From: Achromobacter arsenitoxydans SY8
Lineage (GTDB): Bacteria; Pseudomonadota; Gammaproteobacteria; Burkholderiales; Burkholderiaceae_B
DNA: 64,000 nucleotides
Reading direction: 5' to 3'
NCBI RefSeq assembly: GCF_000236785.1
Contig: NZ_AGUF01000067.1
Coordinates: forward strand, 25,009-89,008
Under the pieces are notes generated by a model. That model did no database searches, was not told the DNA's origin, and saw only the letters and a program-made list of their open reading frames with translations. Positions 44,853 to 53,914 of the stretch are shown here, in pieces. The translations under genes were made by a program, and so were the position numbers. The number at the start of each line of letters is the position of its first letter. Position 1 is the stretch's first letter.

Positions 44853-45992
44853 ATGAGCTGGCAGGACGAATTCAGGCAGTTGTTTCCCATCACGCAGGAC
44901 AAGGCGTACGCCAACATTGCGTACACCAGTCCGCTGTCGCCCAGGGTGGCCGGCGCGGTCGCGGATTTCTTTGACGGCATCACCCATGCCCGCAGCGACA
45001 AGCCGCTATGGTTGCGCGATGCCGACGCACTGCGCCAGCGGCTGGCCCGGCTGATCGGCGGCGACGCGCGCCGGCTGGCCTTCACCAAGAACACCACTGA
45101 AGGCCTGAACACCGTGGCCCAGGGTCTGGCCTGGAGGGAGGGCGACAATCTGGTCGTCGATGACCAGGAGCATCCCACCAATGCCTTGCCCTGGCTGAAC
45201 CTGCGGCGCCGCGGCGTGCAGGTGCGCGTGGCCCAGGCGCGTGCGCACCGCTACACCGTGGACGACCTGTGGCAGCACGTGGATGCGCGCACCCGCCTGG
45301 TCGCCGTGTCGTGGGTGCAATACGGCACGGGCTTGCGCACCGACATCCAGGAGCTGGGCCGCCGCTGCGCCGAGCGCGGAATCTGGCTGGTGGTCGACGG
45401 TATCCAGGGCGCCGGCTTGCTGCGCGCGAGGGTAGACGAATGGCATGTCGATGCGTTTGCCTGCGGCGCGCACAAGGGCATGCTGGGGCCCCTGGGCGTG
45501 GGCATGCTGCATGTGTCGCCCAGGCTGCTGGATGCGCTGGATCCGCTGCACATCGGCCCGTCGGGCGTGACCACGCTGGACAAGTCCGGCCTGCAATGGC
45601 AGGTGGGCGTGTCCGACGCGGGCGACGCGCGCCGGCTGGAAACCGGCAATCTCAACTATCCCGGCATCGCCGGCTGGGCGGGGGCGCTGGACCTGATCGA
45701 ACAGGCCCGGCCCGAGCGCATCGAGCCATGGGTGCTGGAGCTGTCGCAGGCGCTGGGCGACGGGCTGCGCGCGCTGGGCGCGCAGGTCGTGTCGCCGCCG
45801 GGTGATGAAGCGCGCAGCACAACGACGGCGCTGCGCGTCGCCGATCCGGCCGCCGCGCTGGCGCATCTGGCCAACGCGGGCGTGGTGGCCAGCATTGTGG
45901 AGTATGGTTACGTGCGCCTGTCGGTCGGCGCCTATAACAACCATGCAGATATTGAACGCATACTGCGCGCCGCGCGCGCGTTTGCCGCCTGA
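44853..45992 (+). CDS. Class V aminotransferase-family PLP enzyme (cysteine desulfurase-like)
   Basis: A 379-aa fold-type I PLP enzyme of the class V (NifS/kynureninase-like) group. YANIAYTSPLSPRVAGAV opens it, FTKNTTEGLNTVAQGL binds the phosphate, VDGIQGAG contains the PLP Asp, and the Schiff-base lysine is in FACGAHKGMLGPLGVG (about residue 208). No cysteine loop of a true desulfurase stands out, so the reaction (desulfurase, lyase or transaminase) is open. ATG 44853 is preferred over TTG 44847. It lies 38 bases before metY, which suggests amino-acid or sulfur metabolism. Confidence 0.8.
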   Translation: MSWQDEFRQLFPITQDKAYANIAYTSPLSPRVAGAVADFFDGITHARSDKPLWLRDADALRQRLARLIGGDARRLAFTKNTTEGLNTVAQGLAWREGDNLVVDDQEHPTNALPWLNLRRRGVQVRVAQARAHRYTVDDLWQHVDARTRLVAVSWVQYGTGLRTDIQELGRRCAERGIWLVVDGIQGAGLLRARVDEWHVDAFACGAHKGMLGPLGVGMLHVSPRLLDALDPLHIGPSGVTTLDKSGLQWQVGVSDAGDARRLETGNLNYPGIAGWAGALDLIEQARPERIEPWVLELSQALGDGLRALGAQVVSPPGDEARSTTTALRVADPAAALAHLANAGVVASIVEYGYVRLSVGAYNNHADIERILRAARAFAA

Positions 45993-46030
45993 TCTGAACC
46001 CTTGAAAAATAGCATCACCTGGAGAGACTC

Positions 46031-47326
46031 ATGACTGAACCGAAGAAGCCCAACTGGCGCCTGGAAACCGTGGCCGTTCATGGCGGCTACCGCCCCGACC
46101 CGACCACGCGCGCGGTTGCGGTGCCCATCTACCAGACGGTGGCATACGCCTTCGACGACACGCAACACGGCGCGGACCTCTTCGACCTGAAGGTCGCGGG
46201 CAACATCTACACCCGCATCATGAATCCCACGACCGACGTGCTGGAGCAGCGCGTGGCGGCCCTGGAAGGCGGGATCGCCGCGCTGGCGCTGGCCTCGGGC
46301 CAGTCCGCCGTAACCTACGCCATCCTGACCATCGCCGAAGCCGGCGACAACATCATCTCGTCCAGCACGCTGTACGGCGGCACCTACAACCTGTTCGCCC
46401 ACACGCTGCCGCAGTACGGCATTACTACGCGCTTCGCCGACCCTGCCGACCTGGCCGCCTTCGAAGCGCAGATCGACGACCGCACCAAGGCCATCTTCGC
46501 GGAATCGGTCGGCAATCCGCTGGGCAACATCACTGACATCGCAGCGCTGGCGGAACTGGCGCATCGCCATGGCCTGCCGCTGATCGTGGACAACACCGTG
46601 CCGTCGCCGTACCTGCTGCGCCCCATCGAGCACGGCGCCGACATCGTGGTGCAGTCGCTGACCAAGTACCTGGGCGGCCACGGCACCAGCCTGGGCGGCG
46701 CCATCATCGACTCGGGCAAGTTCCCGTGGGCCGAGCACAAGGCCCGCTTCAAGCGCCTGAATGAACCGGACGTCAGCTACCACGGCGTGGTCTATACCGA
46801 AGCCTTCGGCGCGGCCGCCTACATCGGCCGCGCCCGTGTGGTGCCGCTGCGCAATACCGGCGCGGCCATCTCGCCGTTTAACGCATTCCAGATCCTGCAG
46901 GGCATCGAAACCCTGGCCCTGCGCGTGGAGCGCATCGTCGAGAACGCGGTCAAGATTGCCGGCTACCTGCGCGAGCATCCGAAGGTGGAGTGGGTCAACT
47001 ACGCCGGCCTGCCGAACCATCCGGACCACGCGCTGGCCAAGAAGTACCTGGGCGGCAAGGTTCCCGGCCTGTTCACGTTTGGCGTGAAGGGCGGCCGCGA
47101 TGCCGGCGCGCGCTTCCAGGATGCGCTGCAACTCTTCACCCGCCTGGTCAACATCGGCGATTCGAAGTCGCTGGCGACGCACCCCGCGTCCACCACGCAC
47201 CGCCAGCTCAATCCCGAAGAACTGCAGAAGGCCGGCGTGCGCGAAGAGACCGTGCGTCTGTCTATCGGCATCGAGCACATCGACGACCTCATCGCCGATC
47301 TGGAACAGGCCCTGGCGCAGGTGTAG
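46031..47326 (+). CDS. metY: O-acetylhomoserine sulfhydrylase MetY
   Basis: A 431-aa Cys/Met-metabolism PLP enzyme. ETVAVHGGYRPDPTTRAVAVPIYQT opens it, NIYTRIMNPTTDVLEQRVAALEGG holds the substrate residues, and the PLP lysine is in QSLTKYLGGHGTSLGG (about residue 211). The length and the insert around residue 235-260 point to O-acetylhomoserine sulfhydrylase rather than MetB or MetZ. It makes homocysteine from O-acetylhomoserine and sulfide. GGAGAG precedes the ATG. Confidence 0.93.
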   Translation: MTEPKKPNWRLETVAVHGGYRPDPTTRAVAVPIYQTVAYAFDDTQHGADLFDLKVAGNIYTRIMNPTTDVLEQRVAALEGGIAALALASGQSAVTYAILTIAEAGDNIISSSTLYGGTYNLFAHTLPQYGITTRFADPADLAAFEAQIDDRTKAIFAESVGNPLGNITDIAALAELAHRHGLPLIVDNTVPSPYLLRPIEHGADIVVQSLTKYLGGHGTSLGGAIIDSGKFPWAEHKARFKRLNEPDVSYHGVVYTEAFGAAAYIGRARVVPLRNTGAAISPFNAFQILQGIETLALRVERIVENAVKIAGYLREHPKVEWVNYAGLPNHPDHALAKKYLGGKVPGLFTFGVKGGRDAGARFQDALQLFTRLVNIGDSKSLATHPASTTHRQLNPEELQKAGVREETVRLSIGIEHIDDLIADLEQALAQV

Positions 47327-47397
47327 GCGGCAAGAAGGGATTCCTGCCGATCGCGCGCGGCGTGGCGCTGCGCCGCGACTGGCGGGGAAAGCCCGGC

Positions 47398-47859
47398 CTA
47401 TTTGCGCGCGCTTTTTCCGTCGGCCGGGCAGATCAGGTCGCGCAGCCTGCGCTGCACCGGATCGCGGGTGACGGGCGCATTTCGTATGCCCGCTACCGGC
47501 AGCGATTCCACGATCGCGCCGGTGGCGTTGTTGCCGGCATGGTGGCGGACCTCGGTGACCGTATAGGTATCGGCGCTGCAGTTCAGCGTGACCGGTTGGG
47601 TGACGGAGCCATAGGGTTGGCCGTTGGCTTCCGACACCCGGGGTTGCGCATAAAACCACGCCACCGTGACCCCCATGACCGGCGGGCGTTCGGATACGGG
47701 CTGGATCGAATGTTCGTCGTAGAACACGCCGGGCATGGCCTGGGGATCCACCGGCAGCCAGTTCGGGCCGCCCTGCGAGGCGACCTGGGCCAAAGGGCTC
47801 CCGCCCGCCGCGGCTATCAGGGCCAGGGCGAGTAGGGCGGTTGCGTGCCTTGCGGTCAT
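47398..47859 (-). CDS. Secreted protein resembling surface-adhesin protein E
   Basis: A 153-aa exported protein. A signal peptide is evident (HATALLALALIAAAGG, cut near residue 25). The mature part has PGVFYDEHSIQPV, GVTVAWFYAQPR, PVTLNCSADTYTV and a late Cys (LICPAD). The spaced 'yyD..Si', aromatic strand, 'l.C...' pattern and one likely disulfide resemble the adhesin E/DUF4124-neighbour family, but similarity is faint. Function unknown. It is divergent from the Asp-box gene. Confidence 0.6.
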   Translation of the reverse strand: MTARHATALLALALIAAAGGSPLAQVASQGGPNWLPVDPQAMPGVFYDEHSIQPVSERPPVMGVTVAWFYAQPRVSEANGQPYGSVTQPVTLNCSADTYTVTEVRHHAGNNATGAIVESLPVAGIRNAPVTRDPVQRRLRDLICPADGKSARK

Positions 47860-47893
47860 GGGCGATTCCGTGCGGTTGCGGCTTGAGGGTGGG

Positions 47894-47907
47894 CGTCTTG
47901 CAAGACG
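47894..47907. promoter_or_regulatory. Perfect 14-bp palindrome in a divergent promoter
   Basis: CGTCTTGCAAGACG is a perfect palindrome 35 bases upstream of the adhesin-like gene start and 114 bases upstream of the Asp-box gene. A TATAGT at 47951-47956 could be a -10 for the plus-strand gene. It may be an operator; no regulator gene is next to it. Confidence 0.45.
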
Positions 47908-48020
47908 TGAGCATGCGTTACGCCAGTATAGAGAACCGGGCGCAACGCGCTATAGTTCCGTCCGTTCCTTAAACGGCTGGCGCGGGTGCTGGCGTTCACG
48001 CCTGGGATGCCACACGACCC

Positions 48021-49427
48021 ATGACCATCAGACTGCTGGCCGGAGGCCTTGCGATTGCCGCCGCCGGCGTGCTCGGCTATGGGATCTACCAGATCATTCC
48101 GATGGGCGAGCCCCTTGCGCGCAGCGAGGTCGTGGGCGAACTCATCGGCCCGGCGCTCGCCTCGTATTCCCGGGTGGCCATCCAGCGCTACGGTGAACGC
48201 CAGCTACTGACCGGCCAATTGCTGGTGACGTCCAAGGACATTGAAGGGCTGGCCCGGGCGCCGGTGCTGGACACGCAGGTTCCGGCCCTGAAAAAACGCC
48301 TGCAGATGCAGCGGCTGCGCCTGGCGCAGACGGGCGCCGTGACGGCGCTGGGGCAGGGCCACGACGATCTGGCCCTGACGATGCTGCAGACCGGCCGGTC
48401 CACCACCGACACGCGTAATCTCATTTATGGGGGCCGGGGCACCGGCGTGTTCGAACTGCTCGGATCCATCAGCGGCGACACCGGCGTCACCGTGATCGGC
48501 ACGCCCGAGGGCGAAACCCTTTATCTGGTCACCAGCACGTTGCGCCAGGCGGGCGACGACGACCAGCCTGCCGCCTGGGATACGCTGCGCTCCGACGACC
48601 TTGGAACCACCTGGACCTACGACCCGGACGTGACGCTGGGCCCGCCGCAGCAGCACACGGCGTTTCTCACGCAGCAGCTTGCGGTCGCGCTGGAAAAGCA
48701 TGAAACCGGAATGCGCCTCCTGCACAGCTGCGACGGCGGCCGGCGCTGGGCGGCGACGCTGCTCAAGGAACAGGTCTGGCCGGATTCGGCGGCGTTCGAG
48801 CGCGGATTCGCCGTGTCGGCGGAGCGGGACCGCAGCGTCTACGGCGAGGAGCAACTGGGCTACGGCTGGTCCCTGTATCCGCTGGACGAACGGCGGGCCG
48901 TGGGCTGGAGCTGGCGCACTCGCGTCCGGCCCCAGGGGACGGAAAAAGCCGAGGTGATCGAGACCCGGCGTTTCGAGGTGCAGTTCCAGGAAGGCGCGTC
49001 GCCCGCCTTCCGCATTACGCCGGACGTGCCGCCCGTACCGGTGCAGGATACCCGCGCATTGCTGGCGCGCGACCAGCCCGTGTTCGAGACGGCCGGCAAC
49101 GCCATCTACGAACTGGACAAGGCGGCGATGGAATGGATCAGGCGCTCGGAATCGCCCACTGTGCGGGGCGCGCGGTCGTGGATTGCACAGGCCTGGTTCG
49201 GCCCCAATGCCTGGGTCATCAAGACCTATGCGGACCACATGTTCTCGGGCAACACGTACACCACCACGTATTTTTATTCGCGCGACGAAGGCAGGACATG
49301 GAACCCGTTCCAGCTGTCGCACGACCAGGAAAGCGGGCTGCTGGGCCTGGACCAGACGGGCGACGCGCTGCTGTCGCTGGGCGAGCGCGGCGGCAAGACC
49401 GTGATTCGGCGCTATCTGCTGGACTGA
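48021..49427 (+). CDS. Membrane-anchored protein with Asp-box (BNR) repeats
   Basis: A 468-aa protein with an N-terminal hydrophobic segment (LLAGGLAIAAAGVLGYGIYQ) that would anchor it in the inner membrane or act as an uncleaved signal. Three Asp-box motifs S-x-D-x-G-x-T/R-W are seen: SDDLGTTW (about 191), SCDGGRRW (about 236) and SRDEGRTW (about 420). These mark sialidase-like beta-propellers. No sialidase Arg triad or FRIP motif stands out, so it is probably not a sialidase. Function unknown. Confidence 0.65.
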   Translation: MTIRLLAGGLAIAAAGVLGYGIYQIIPMGEPLARSEVVGELIGPALASYSRVAIQRYGERQLLTGQLLVTSKDIEGLARAPVLDTQVPALKKRLQMQRLRLAQTGAVTALGQGHDDLALTMLQTGRSTTDTRNLIYGGRGTGVFELLGSISGDTGVTVIGTPEGETLYLVTSTLRQAGDDDQPAAWDTLRSDDLGTTWTYDPDVTLGPPQQHTAFLTQQLAVALEKHETGMRLLHSCDGGRRWAATLLKEQVWPDSAAFERGFAVSAERDRSVYGEEQLGYGWSLYPLDERRAVGWSWRTRVRPQGTEKAEVIETRRFEVQFQEGASPAFRITPDVPPVPVQDTRALLARDQPVFETAGNAIYELDKAAMEWIRRSESPTVRGARSWIAQAWFGPNAWVIKTYADHMFSGNTYTTTYFYSRDEGRTWNPFQLSHDQESGLLGLDQTGDALLSLGERGGKTVIRRYLLD

Positions 49428-49482
49428 ACCGGGGCAAAACGCGGGCAGGGCCTGTTCACGCTGACGGAACCGCGCGCGAGCT

Positions 49483-50172
49483 TCAGTCGGCCACCACGTA
49501 TTCGGGGTAGCGCTTGCAGATTTCGCTGACCTGGCTGAGGGTGCCCGACAGATGCTCGCGCAGCGCCTGCTGCGCCCGCGCCGGGTCGCTGGCCGCGATC
49601 GCGTCCAGCAGGCGCTGGTGGTCGTCCAGGATGCGTTCGGCCTTGCCGGCTTCCGGCAGATGCAGGCGGCGCAGCCGGTCCAGGTGGCCGCTGTAGCGCT
49701 GGGCCATTTCCCACAGGCTGGCGACGCCGGCGGCTTCGTGCATGTCGCGGTGGAAGGCCTGGTCGGCGTCGATAAACCGCTGGTATTCGCCACTGAGGTG
49801 GCTGGCCCGCTGCAGCTCGATGCTGGCCTGCAGGCGGTGGATCAGCAGCGGATCGGGCCGCTGCGCCAGCACATGCACGATCTCCAGTTCCAGCGAGCGG
49901 CGCAAGAAATGCGCCTGGCGGGCTGCGGCGATGTCGATGCGGCTGACGACGGTGGTGTGCTGCGGGTAGATCTCGACCAGGGCCTCTTCGGCCAGGCGCA
50001 TCAGCGCATCACGGATGGGGGTCTGGCTCAGGCCGTAGGTTTCAGCCAGGATGACGCGGGACAGCGGCGCGCCGGGCGCGAGTTCGAGCGAGACGATCTG
50101 CAGCCGCAGGTGTTCAAAAACCTGGGGCGCCGCGTGGCGGGATCGGTCCAGTCGGAGCTTGGGGCTTTGCAT
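49483..50172 (-). CDS. GntR family regulator, FCD type
   Basis: A 229-aa regulator. The winged helix-turn-helix covers about residues 15-80, with VFEHLRLQIVSLELAPGAPLSR and ETYGLSQTPIRDALMRLAEEALVE. The C-terminal all-helical FCD domain follows, with FHRDMHEAAG and the metal-ligand pattern of the group (D-H-x). ATG 50172 is chosen; the frame runs on to 50244 across the promoter. It is divergent from the dehydratase operon and most likely represses it, acting at the palindrome between them. Confidence 0.88.
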   Translation of the reverse strand: MQSPKLRLDRSRHAAPQVFEHLRLQIVSLELAPGAPLSRVILAETYGLSQTPIRDALMRLAEEALVEIYPQHTTVVSRIDIAAARQAHFLRRSLELEIVHVLAQRPDPLLIHRLQASIELQRASHLSGEYQRFIDADQAFHRDMHEAAGVASLWEMAQRYSGHLDRLRRLHLPEAGKAERILDDHQRLLDAIAASDPARAQQALREHLSGTLSQVSEICKRYPEYVVAD

Positions 50173-50241
50173 CGGGTGGCGCAGGCAGTGCGCAGGCAAG
50201 GGGCGAAAGCCGCAGTGTAGCGGGTTTTTACCTAGCTGACG

Positions 50242-50257
50242 CACTAATGTATTAGTG
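50242..50257. promoter_or_regulatory. GntR-type operator
   Basis: CACTAAT-GT-ATTAGTG is a perfect 16-bp palindrome, 44 bases upstream of the dehydratase start and 70 bases upstream of the GntR start. It is the only strong symmetric site in the 128-base divergent gap and is the obvious binding site for the GntR/FCD regulator. Confidence 0.75.
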
Positions 50258-50300
50258 TTTAAATGGCCCGACCGTCACTCCGCTACACCTGACAATTCCC

Positions 50301-52031
50301 ATGACACGTTCCTACGAAAGCCTGCGCAGCGCCGCCTGGATGGCCAAGGACGACCTGCGCTCCTTCGGCCACCGTTCCCGCATGATGCAAATGGGCTACG
50401 GCCCGGACGACTGGGCCGGGCGCCCCGTCATCGCCATCATCAACACCTGGTCGGACCTCAATCCCTGTCACAGCCATTTCAAGCAGCGGGTCGAAGACGT
50501 CAAGCGCGGCGTATTCCAGGCGGGAGGCTTTCCCGTGGAACTGCCGGCTATCTCGGTGTCGGAATCCTTCGTCAAACCGACCACCATGCTGTACCGCAAC
50601 TTCCTGGCCATGGAAACCGAAGAACTGCTGCGCAGCCACCCGGTGGATGGCGCCGTGCTCATGGGCGGCTGCGACAAGACCACCCCCGGTCTCATCATGG
50701 GCGCCATCAGCGCCGGCCTGCCGTGCGTCTACGTGCCCGCCGGCCCCATGCTGCGCGGCAACTGGAAGGGCAAGGTCCTGGGATCCGGCTCGGATGCGTG
50801 GAAGCTCTGGGACGAGCGCCGCGCCGGCAAGATCACGCAAGAGCAATGGACGGAAGTGGAAGGCGGCATCGCCCGCAGCTACGGCACCTGCATGACGATG
50901 GGCACCGCCAGCACCATGACGGCCATTGCCGAAGCCATCGGCATGACCCTGCCGGGCGCCTCGTCCATTCCCGCGGCCGACGTCAACCACATGCGCATGT
51001 CGGCCGAATGCGGCCGGCGCGTGGTGGACATGGTCTGGGACGACCTGACGCCGCAGCGCATCCTCAGCCTGGCGTCGTTCAAGAACGCGATCAACGTCGC
51101 TATGGCCATGGGCTGTTCCACCAACGCCATCGTGCACTTGGTCGCCATGTCGCGCCGCGCCGGCTGCGCAGTCGGGCTGGACGATTTCGACGCCGCCAGC
51201 CGCAAGGTGCCGGTCATCGCCAACATCCGGCCCAGCGGCGATACCTACCTGATGGAAGATTTCTATTACGCCGGCGGCCTGCCGGCGCTGATGTCCCGGC
51301 TTGAGGGCCACCTGGACCTTTCGGCCATGACGGTCACCGGCAAGACGCTGGGCGAAAACATCGCCGGCGCCGAGGTCTACAACGACGATGTCATCCGCAA
51401 GCTGGACACCGCAATCTACGACGAAGGCGCGCTGGCCGTGCTGCGCGGCAATATCGCGCCCGACGGCTGCGTGATCAAGCCCAGCGCCTGCGCGCCGCAG
51501 TATCTGCGGCACACGGGGCCGGCCCTGGTGTTCGATGACTATCCCAGCATGAAGGCCGCGGTCGAGGACGAGAACCTGGACGTCACCGCCGACCACATCA
51601 TGATCCTGCGCAACGCCGGCCCGCAGGGCGGCCCGGGCATGCCGGAGTGGGGCATGCTGCCCATCCCGACCAAACTGGTGAAGCAGGGCGTGCGCGACAT
51701 GCTGCGCCTGTCCGACGCCCGCATGAGCGGCACCAGCTACGGCGCCTGCATCCTGCATGTGGCGCCGGAAAGCTACATCGGCGGCCCGCTGGCATTGGTG
51801 AAGACGGGCGACCTGATCACCGTGGACGTGCCCGCGCGCAGCATCCACCTGAACGTCAGCGACGAAGAACTGGCCGCGCGCCGCGCCGCCTGGACGCCGC
51901 CGCCCAGGCGCTACGAGCGCGGCTATGGCTGGATGTATTCCAAGCACATCCTGCAGGCCAACGACGGCTGCGACTTCGACTTCCTGGAAACGGAATTCGG
52001 CGCGCCCGTGCCCGAGCCCGCCATCTTCTGA
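50301..52031 (+). CDS. IlvD/Edd family dehydratase (sugar-acid dehydratase type)
   Basis: A 576-aa iron-sulfur dehydratase. The cluster cysteines are Cys56 (NPCHSH), Cys124 (GGCDKTTPG) and Cys197 (YGTCMTMGTAST). The length and the motifs resemble L-arabinonate/D-xylonate dehydratases with a [2Fe-2S] cluster more than the biosynthetic IlvD. It would convert an aldonic acid to a 2-keto-3-deoxy acid. The neighbours (an RraA-like aldolase candidate and a binding protein) support catabolism. The exact sugar acid is not readable. Confidence 0.85.
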   Translation: MTRSYESLRSAAWMAKDDLRSFGHRSRMMQMGYGPDDWAGRPVIAIINTWSDLNPCHSHFKQRVEDVKRGVFQAGGFPVELPAISVSESFVKPTTMLYRNFLAMETEELLRSHPVDGAVLMGGCDKTTPGLIMGAISAGLPCVYVPAGPMLRGNWKGKVLGSGSDAWKLWDERRAGKITQEQWTEVEGGIARSYGTCMTMGTASTMTAIAEAIGMTLPGASSIPAADVNHMRMSAECGRRVVDMVWDDLTPQRILSLASFKNAINVAMAMGCSTNAIVHLVAMSRRAGCAVGLDDFDAASRKVPVIANIRPSGDTYLMEDFYYAGGLPALMSRLEGHLDLSAMTVTGKTLGENIAGAEVYNDDVIRKLDTAIYDEGALAVLRGNIAPDGCVIKPSACAPQYLRHTGPALVFDDYPSMKAAVEDENLDVTADHIMILRNAGPQGGPGMPEWGMLPIPTKLVKQGVRDMLRLSDARMSGTSYGACILHVAPESYIGGPLALVKTGDLITVDVPARSIHLNVSDEELAARRAAWTPPPRRYERGYGWMYSKHILQANDGCDFDFLETEFGAPVPEPAIF

Positions 52032-52078
52032 ATCCGCCTTTCCTGATCAGCCCGTCTATCCCCATACCCGGAGCCATC

Positions 52079-52798
52079 GTGTCCCAAATGAATCCCGAAA
52101 CCCGCGCCCGGCTGGCCGGCATCAGCACCGCCACCTTGTGCACCGCCTTGTTCAAGCGCGGGCTGCGCAACCAGTTCATCCAGGACGTGCGCCCGCTGAA
52201 CGCCAGCCTGCCCAACATGGTCGGTCCCGCCTTCACCCTGCGCTACATCCCCGCCCGCGAAGACTTGAACACCATCAAGGTGTTTGAAGACCGCTCGCAT
52301 CCGCAGCGCGTCGCCGTCGAGACCTGCCCGGAAGGTGCGGTGCTGGTCATGGACAGCCGCAAGGACGCCCGTGCGGCGTCGGCCGGCTCCATCCTGGTCA
52401 CGCGCCTGATGAAGCGCGGCGTGGCGGGCGTGGTGACGGACGGCGGTTTTCGCGATTCGCCCGAGATCGCCGAGCTGGGTTTTCCCGCCTATCACCAGCG
52501 TCCGTCCGCACCCACCAACCTGACGCTGCACCAGGCGCTGGACATCAATGCGCCCATCGGCTGCGGCGACGTTGCGGTGTGGCCCGGAGACATCGTCGTG
52601 GGCGACCGCGAGGGCGTGGTGGTGATTCCGGCGCACCTGGCCGACGAGATCGCCATCGAAGCCGTGGAAATGACCGCCTTCGAGGACTTCGTGACCAGCC
52701 AGGTGCAGGGCGGCGCATCCATCCTGGGCCTGTACCCGCCCACGGATCCCGCTACCAAGGACAAGTTCGCCGCCTGGCGCAAAGAACAGGGCCGCTGA
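52079..52798 (+). CDS. RraA-like protein (second copy), putative aldolase
   Basis: A 239-aa RraA-family protein. VVTDGGFRDSPEIAELGFPAYHQ contains the aldolase Gly-x-x-Arg-Asp block (about residues 119-125), and VGDREGVVVIPAHLADEI the late family strand, where the usual Asp before GVVVIP is Glu. It would split the keto acid from the dehydratase into pyruvate plus an aldehyde; inference from context. The GTG at 52079 has GGAG nine bases upstream; ATG 52088 is an alternative start. Confidence 0.75.
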   Translation: MSQMNPETRARLAGISTATLCTALFKRGLRNQFIQDVRPLNASLPNMVGPAFTLRYIPAREDLNTIKVFEDRSHPQRVAVETCPEGAVLVMDSRKDARAASAGSILVTRLMKRGVAGVVTDGGFRDSPEIAELGFPAYHQRPSAPTNLTLHQALDINAPIGCGDVAVWPGDIVVGDREGVVVIPAHLADEIAIEAVEMTAFEDFVTSQVQGGASILGLYPPTDPATKDKFAAWRKEQGR

Positions 52799-52856
52799 GC
52801 CTTGCGGCCGGCGCGGCCGGCAATCCAACCAGACCGATAACAGGCAGGAGACAACC

Positions 52857-53846
52857 ATGAACACGCAACGACGCGGCGCGCTGGCCGCGCTACTGGCCGG
52901 CGCCGTCTTCGGCGCGCTGGCCTTGCCCGCCGCCGCCGCCGACTGGCCGGCGCAGAAGCCGATTTCCTATGTGGTGCCGTTCACCGTGGGCGGCTCGACC
53001 GACGTGGTGGGCCGGGTGCTCGCCCAGAAGCTGGGCGACCGCCTGCACCAGAGCGTCATCGTCGAAAACAAGCCCGGCGCTGCGGGCGGCATTGGCGCCA
53101 CCTACGTGGCCAAGGCTCCGCCCGACGGCTACACGCTGTTCGGCGGCACGATCAGCACGCACGCCATCAACGCCAGCCTGTACAAGAACCTGAAGTACGA
53201 CCCGGTCAAGGACTTCGAGCCGGTGTCGCTGATCGCCTTCCTGCCCAACGTCCTGCTGGTGGACCCTAACCTGGGCGTGAACTCGGTGGCTGACCTGATC
53301 GCGCTGCTCAAGCGCGATCCCTCCAAGCGCACGTTCGCGTCGTCGGGCGCAGGCACGTCCACGCACCTGGCGGGCGAATTATTCGCCGGCATGATCGGCG
53401 TGCCGCTCACGCACGTGCCCTACAAGGGCACGCCGCCCGCCATGGTGGACGTGTCCTCCGGCGCCGTGACATTCATGTTCGATCAGATGACCGCTGCGCT
53501 GCCGCTGCTGCAGACCGGCAAGCTCAAACTGCTGGCCGTGACCACCAAGGACCGCATCGCGCTCGCACCCGAGGCGCCCACGATGCAGGAAGCGGGCGTG
53601 CCGGGCTTCCAGATGGCGTCCTGGCAGGCCGTGTATGCCCCCAAGGGCACGCCCAAGCCCATCCTGGACAAGCTGGCCGCCGAAATCGCCCTGATCCTGA
53701 AAGAGCCCGACGTGCAGGAAAAGCTGGGCAAGACCATGGGCATGGAGCTGGTGGGCAGCACGCCCGAGCAGCTGCGCGACCTGATGGCCACGGAAATCCC
53801 GCGCTGGGCGGAGGTCGTGAAGAAGTCGGGCGCGAAGGTGGAGTAG
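52857..53846 (+). CDS. Tripartite tricarboxylate transporter binding protein (Bug/TctC)
   Basis: A 329-aa periplasmic binding protein of the Bug family, greatly expanded in Bordetella and Achromobacter. The signal peptide is cut near ALPAAAA-DW (about 28). Family blocks are YVVPFTVGGSTDVVGRVLAQ, VVENKPGAAGGIG-type IVENKPGAAGGIGATYVA, and HVPYKGTPPAMVDVSSGAV. It should bind a carboxylate, presumably the substrate of this operon. No TctA or TctB membrane gene is present, as is common for Bug genes. GGCAGGAG precedes the ATG. Confidence 0.93.
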   Translation: MNTQRRGALAALLAGAVFGALALPAAAADWPAQKPISYVVPFTVGGSTDVVGRVLAQKLGDRLHQSVIVENKPGAAGGIGATYVAKAPPDGYTLFGGTISTHAINASLYKNLKYDPVKDFEPVSLIAFLPNVLLVDPNLGVNSVADLIALLKRDPSKRTFASSGAGTSTHLAGELFAGMIGVPLTHVPYKGTPPAMVDVSSGAVTFMFDQMTAALPLLQTGKLKLLAVTTKDRIALAPEAPTMQEAGVPGFQMASWQAVYAPKGTPKPILDKLAAEIALILKEPDVQEKLGKTMGMELVGSTPEQLRDLMATEIPRWAEVVKKSGAKVE

Positions 53847-53914
53847 GGCGGGCTTTCGAACCCGGGAAGTCTGGCAGCCCTGCCATGTCCCCGGGGCGGG
53901 CCGCGGCCCTTGGT

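Noticed and set aside
48021-49427. Sialidase
   Set aside because: Asp-boxes are present, but the FRIP motif and arginine triad are not seen.
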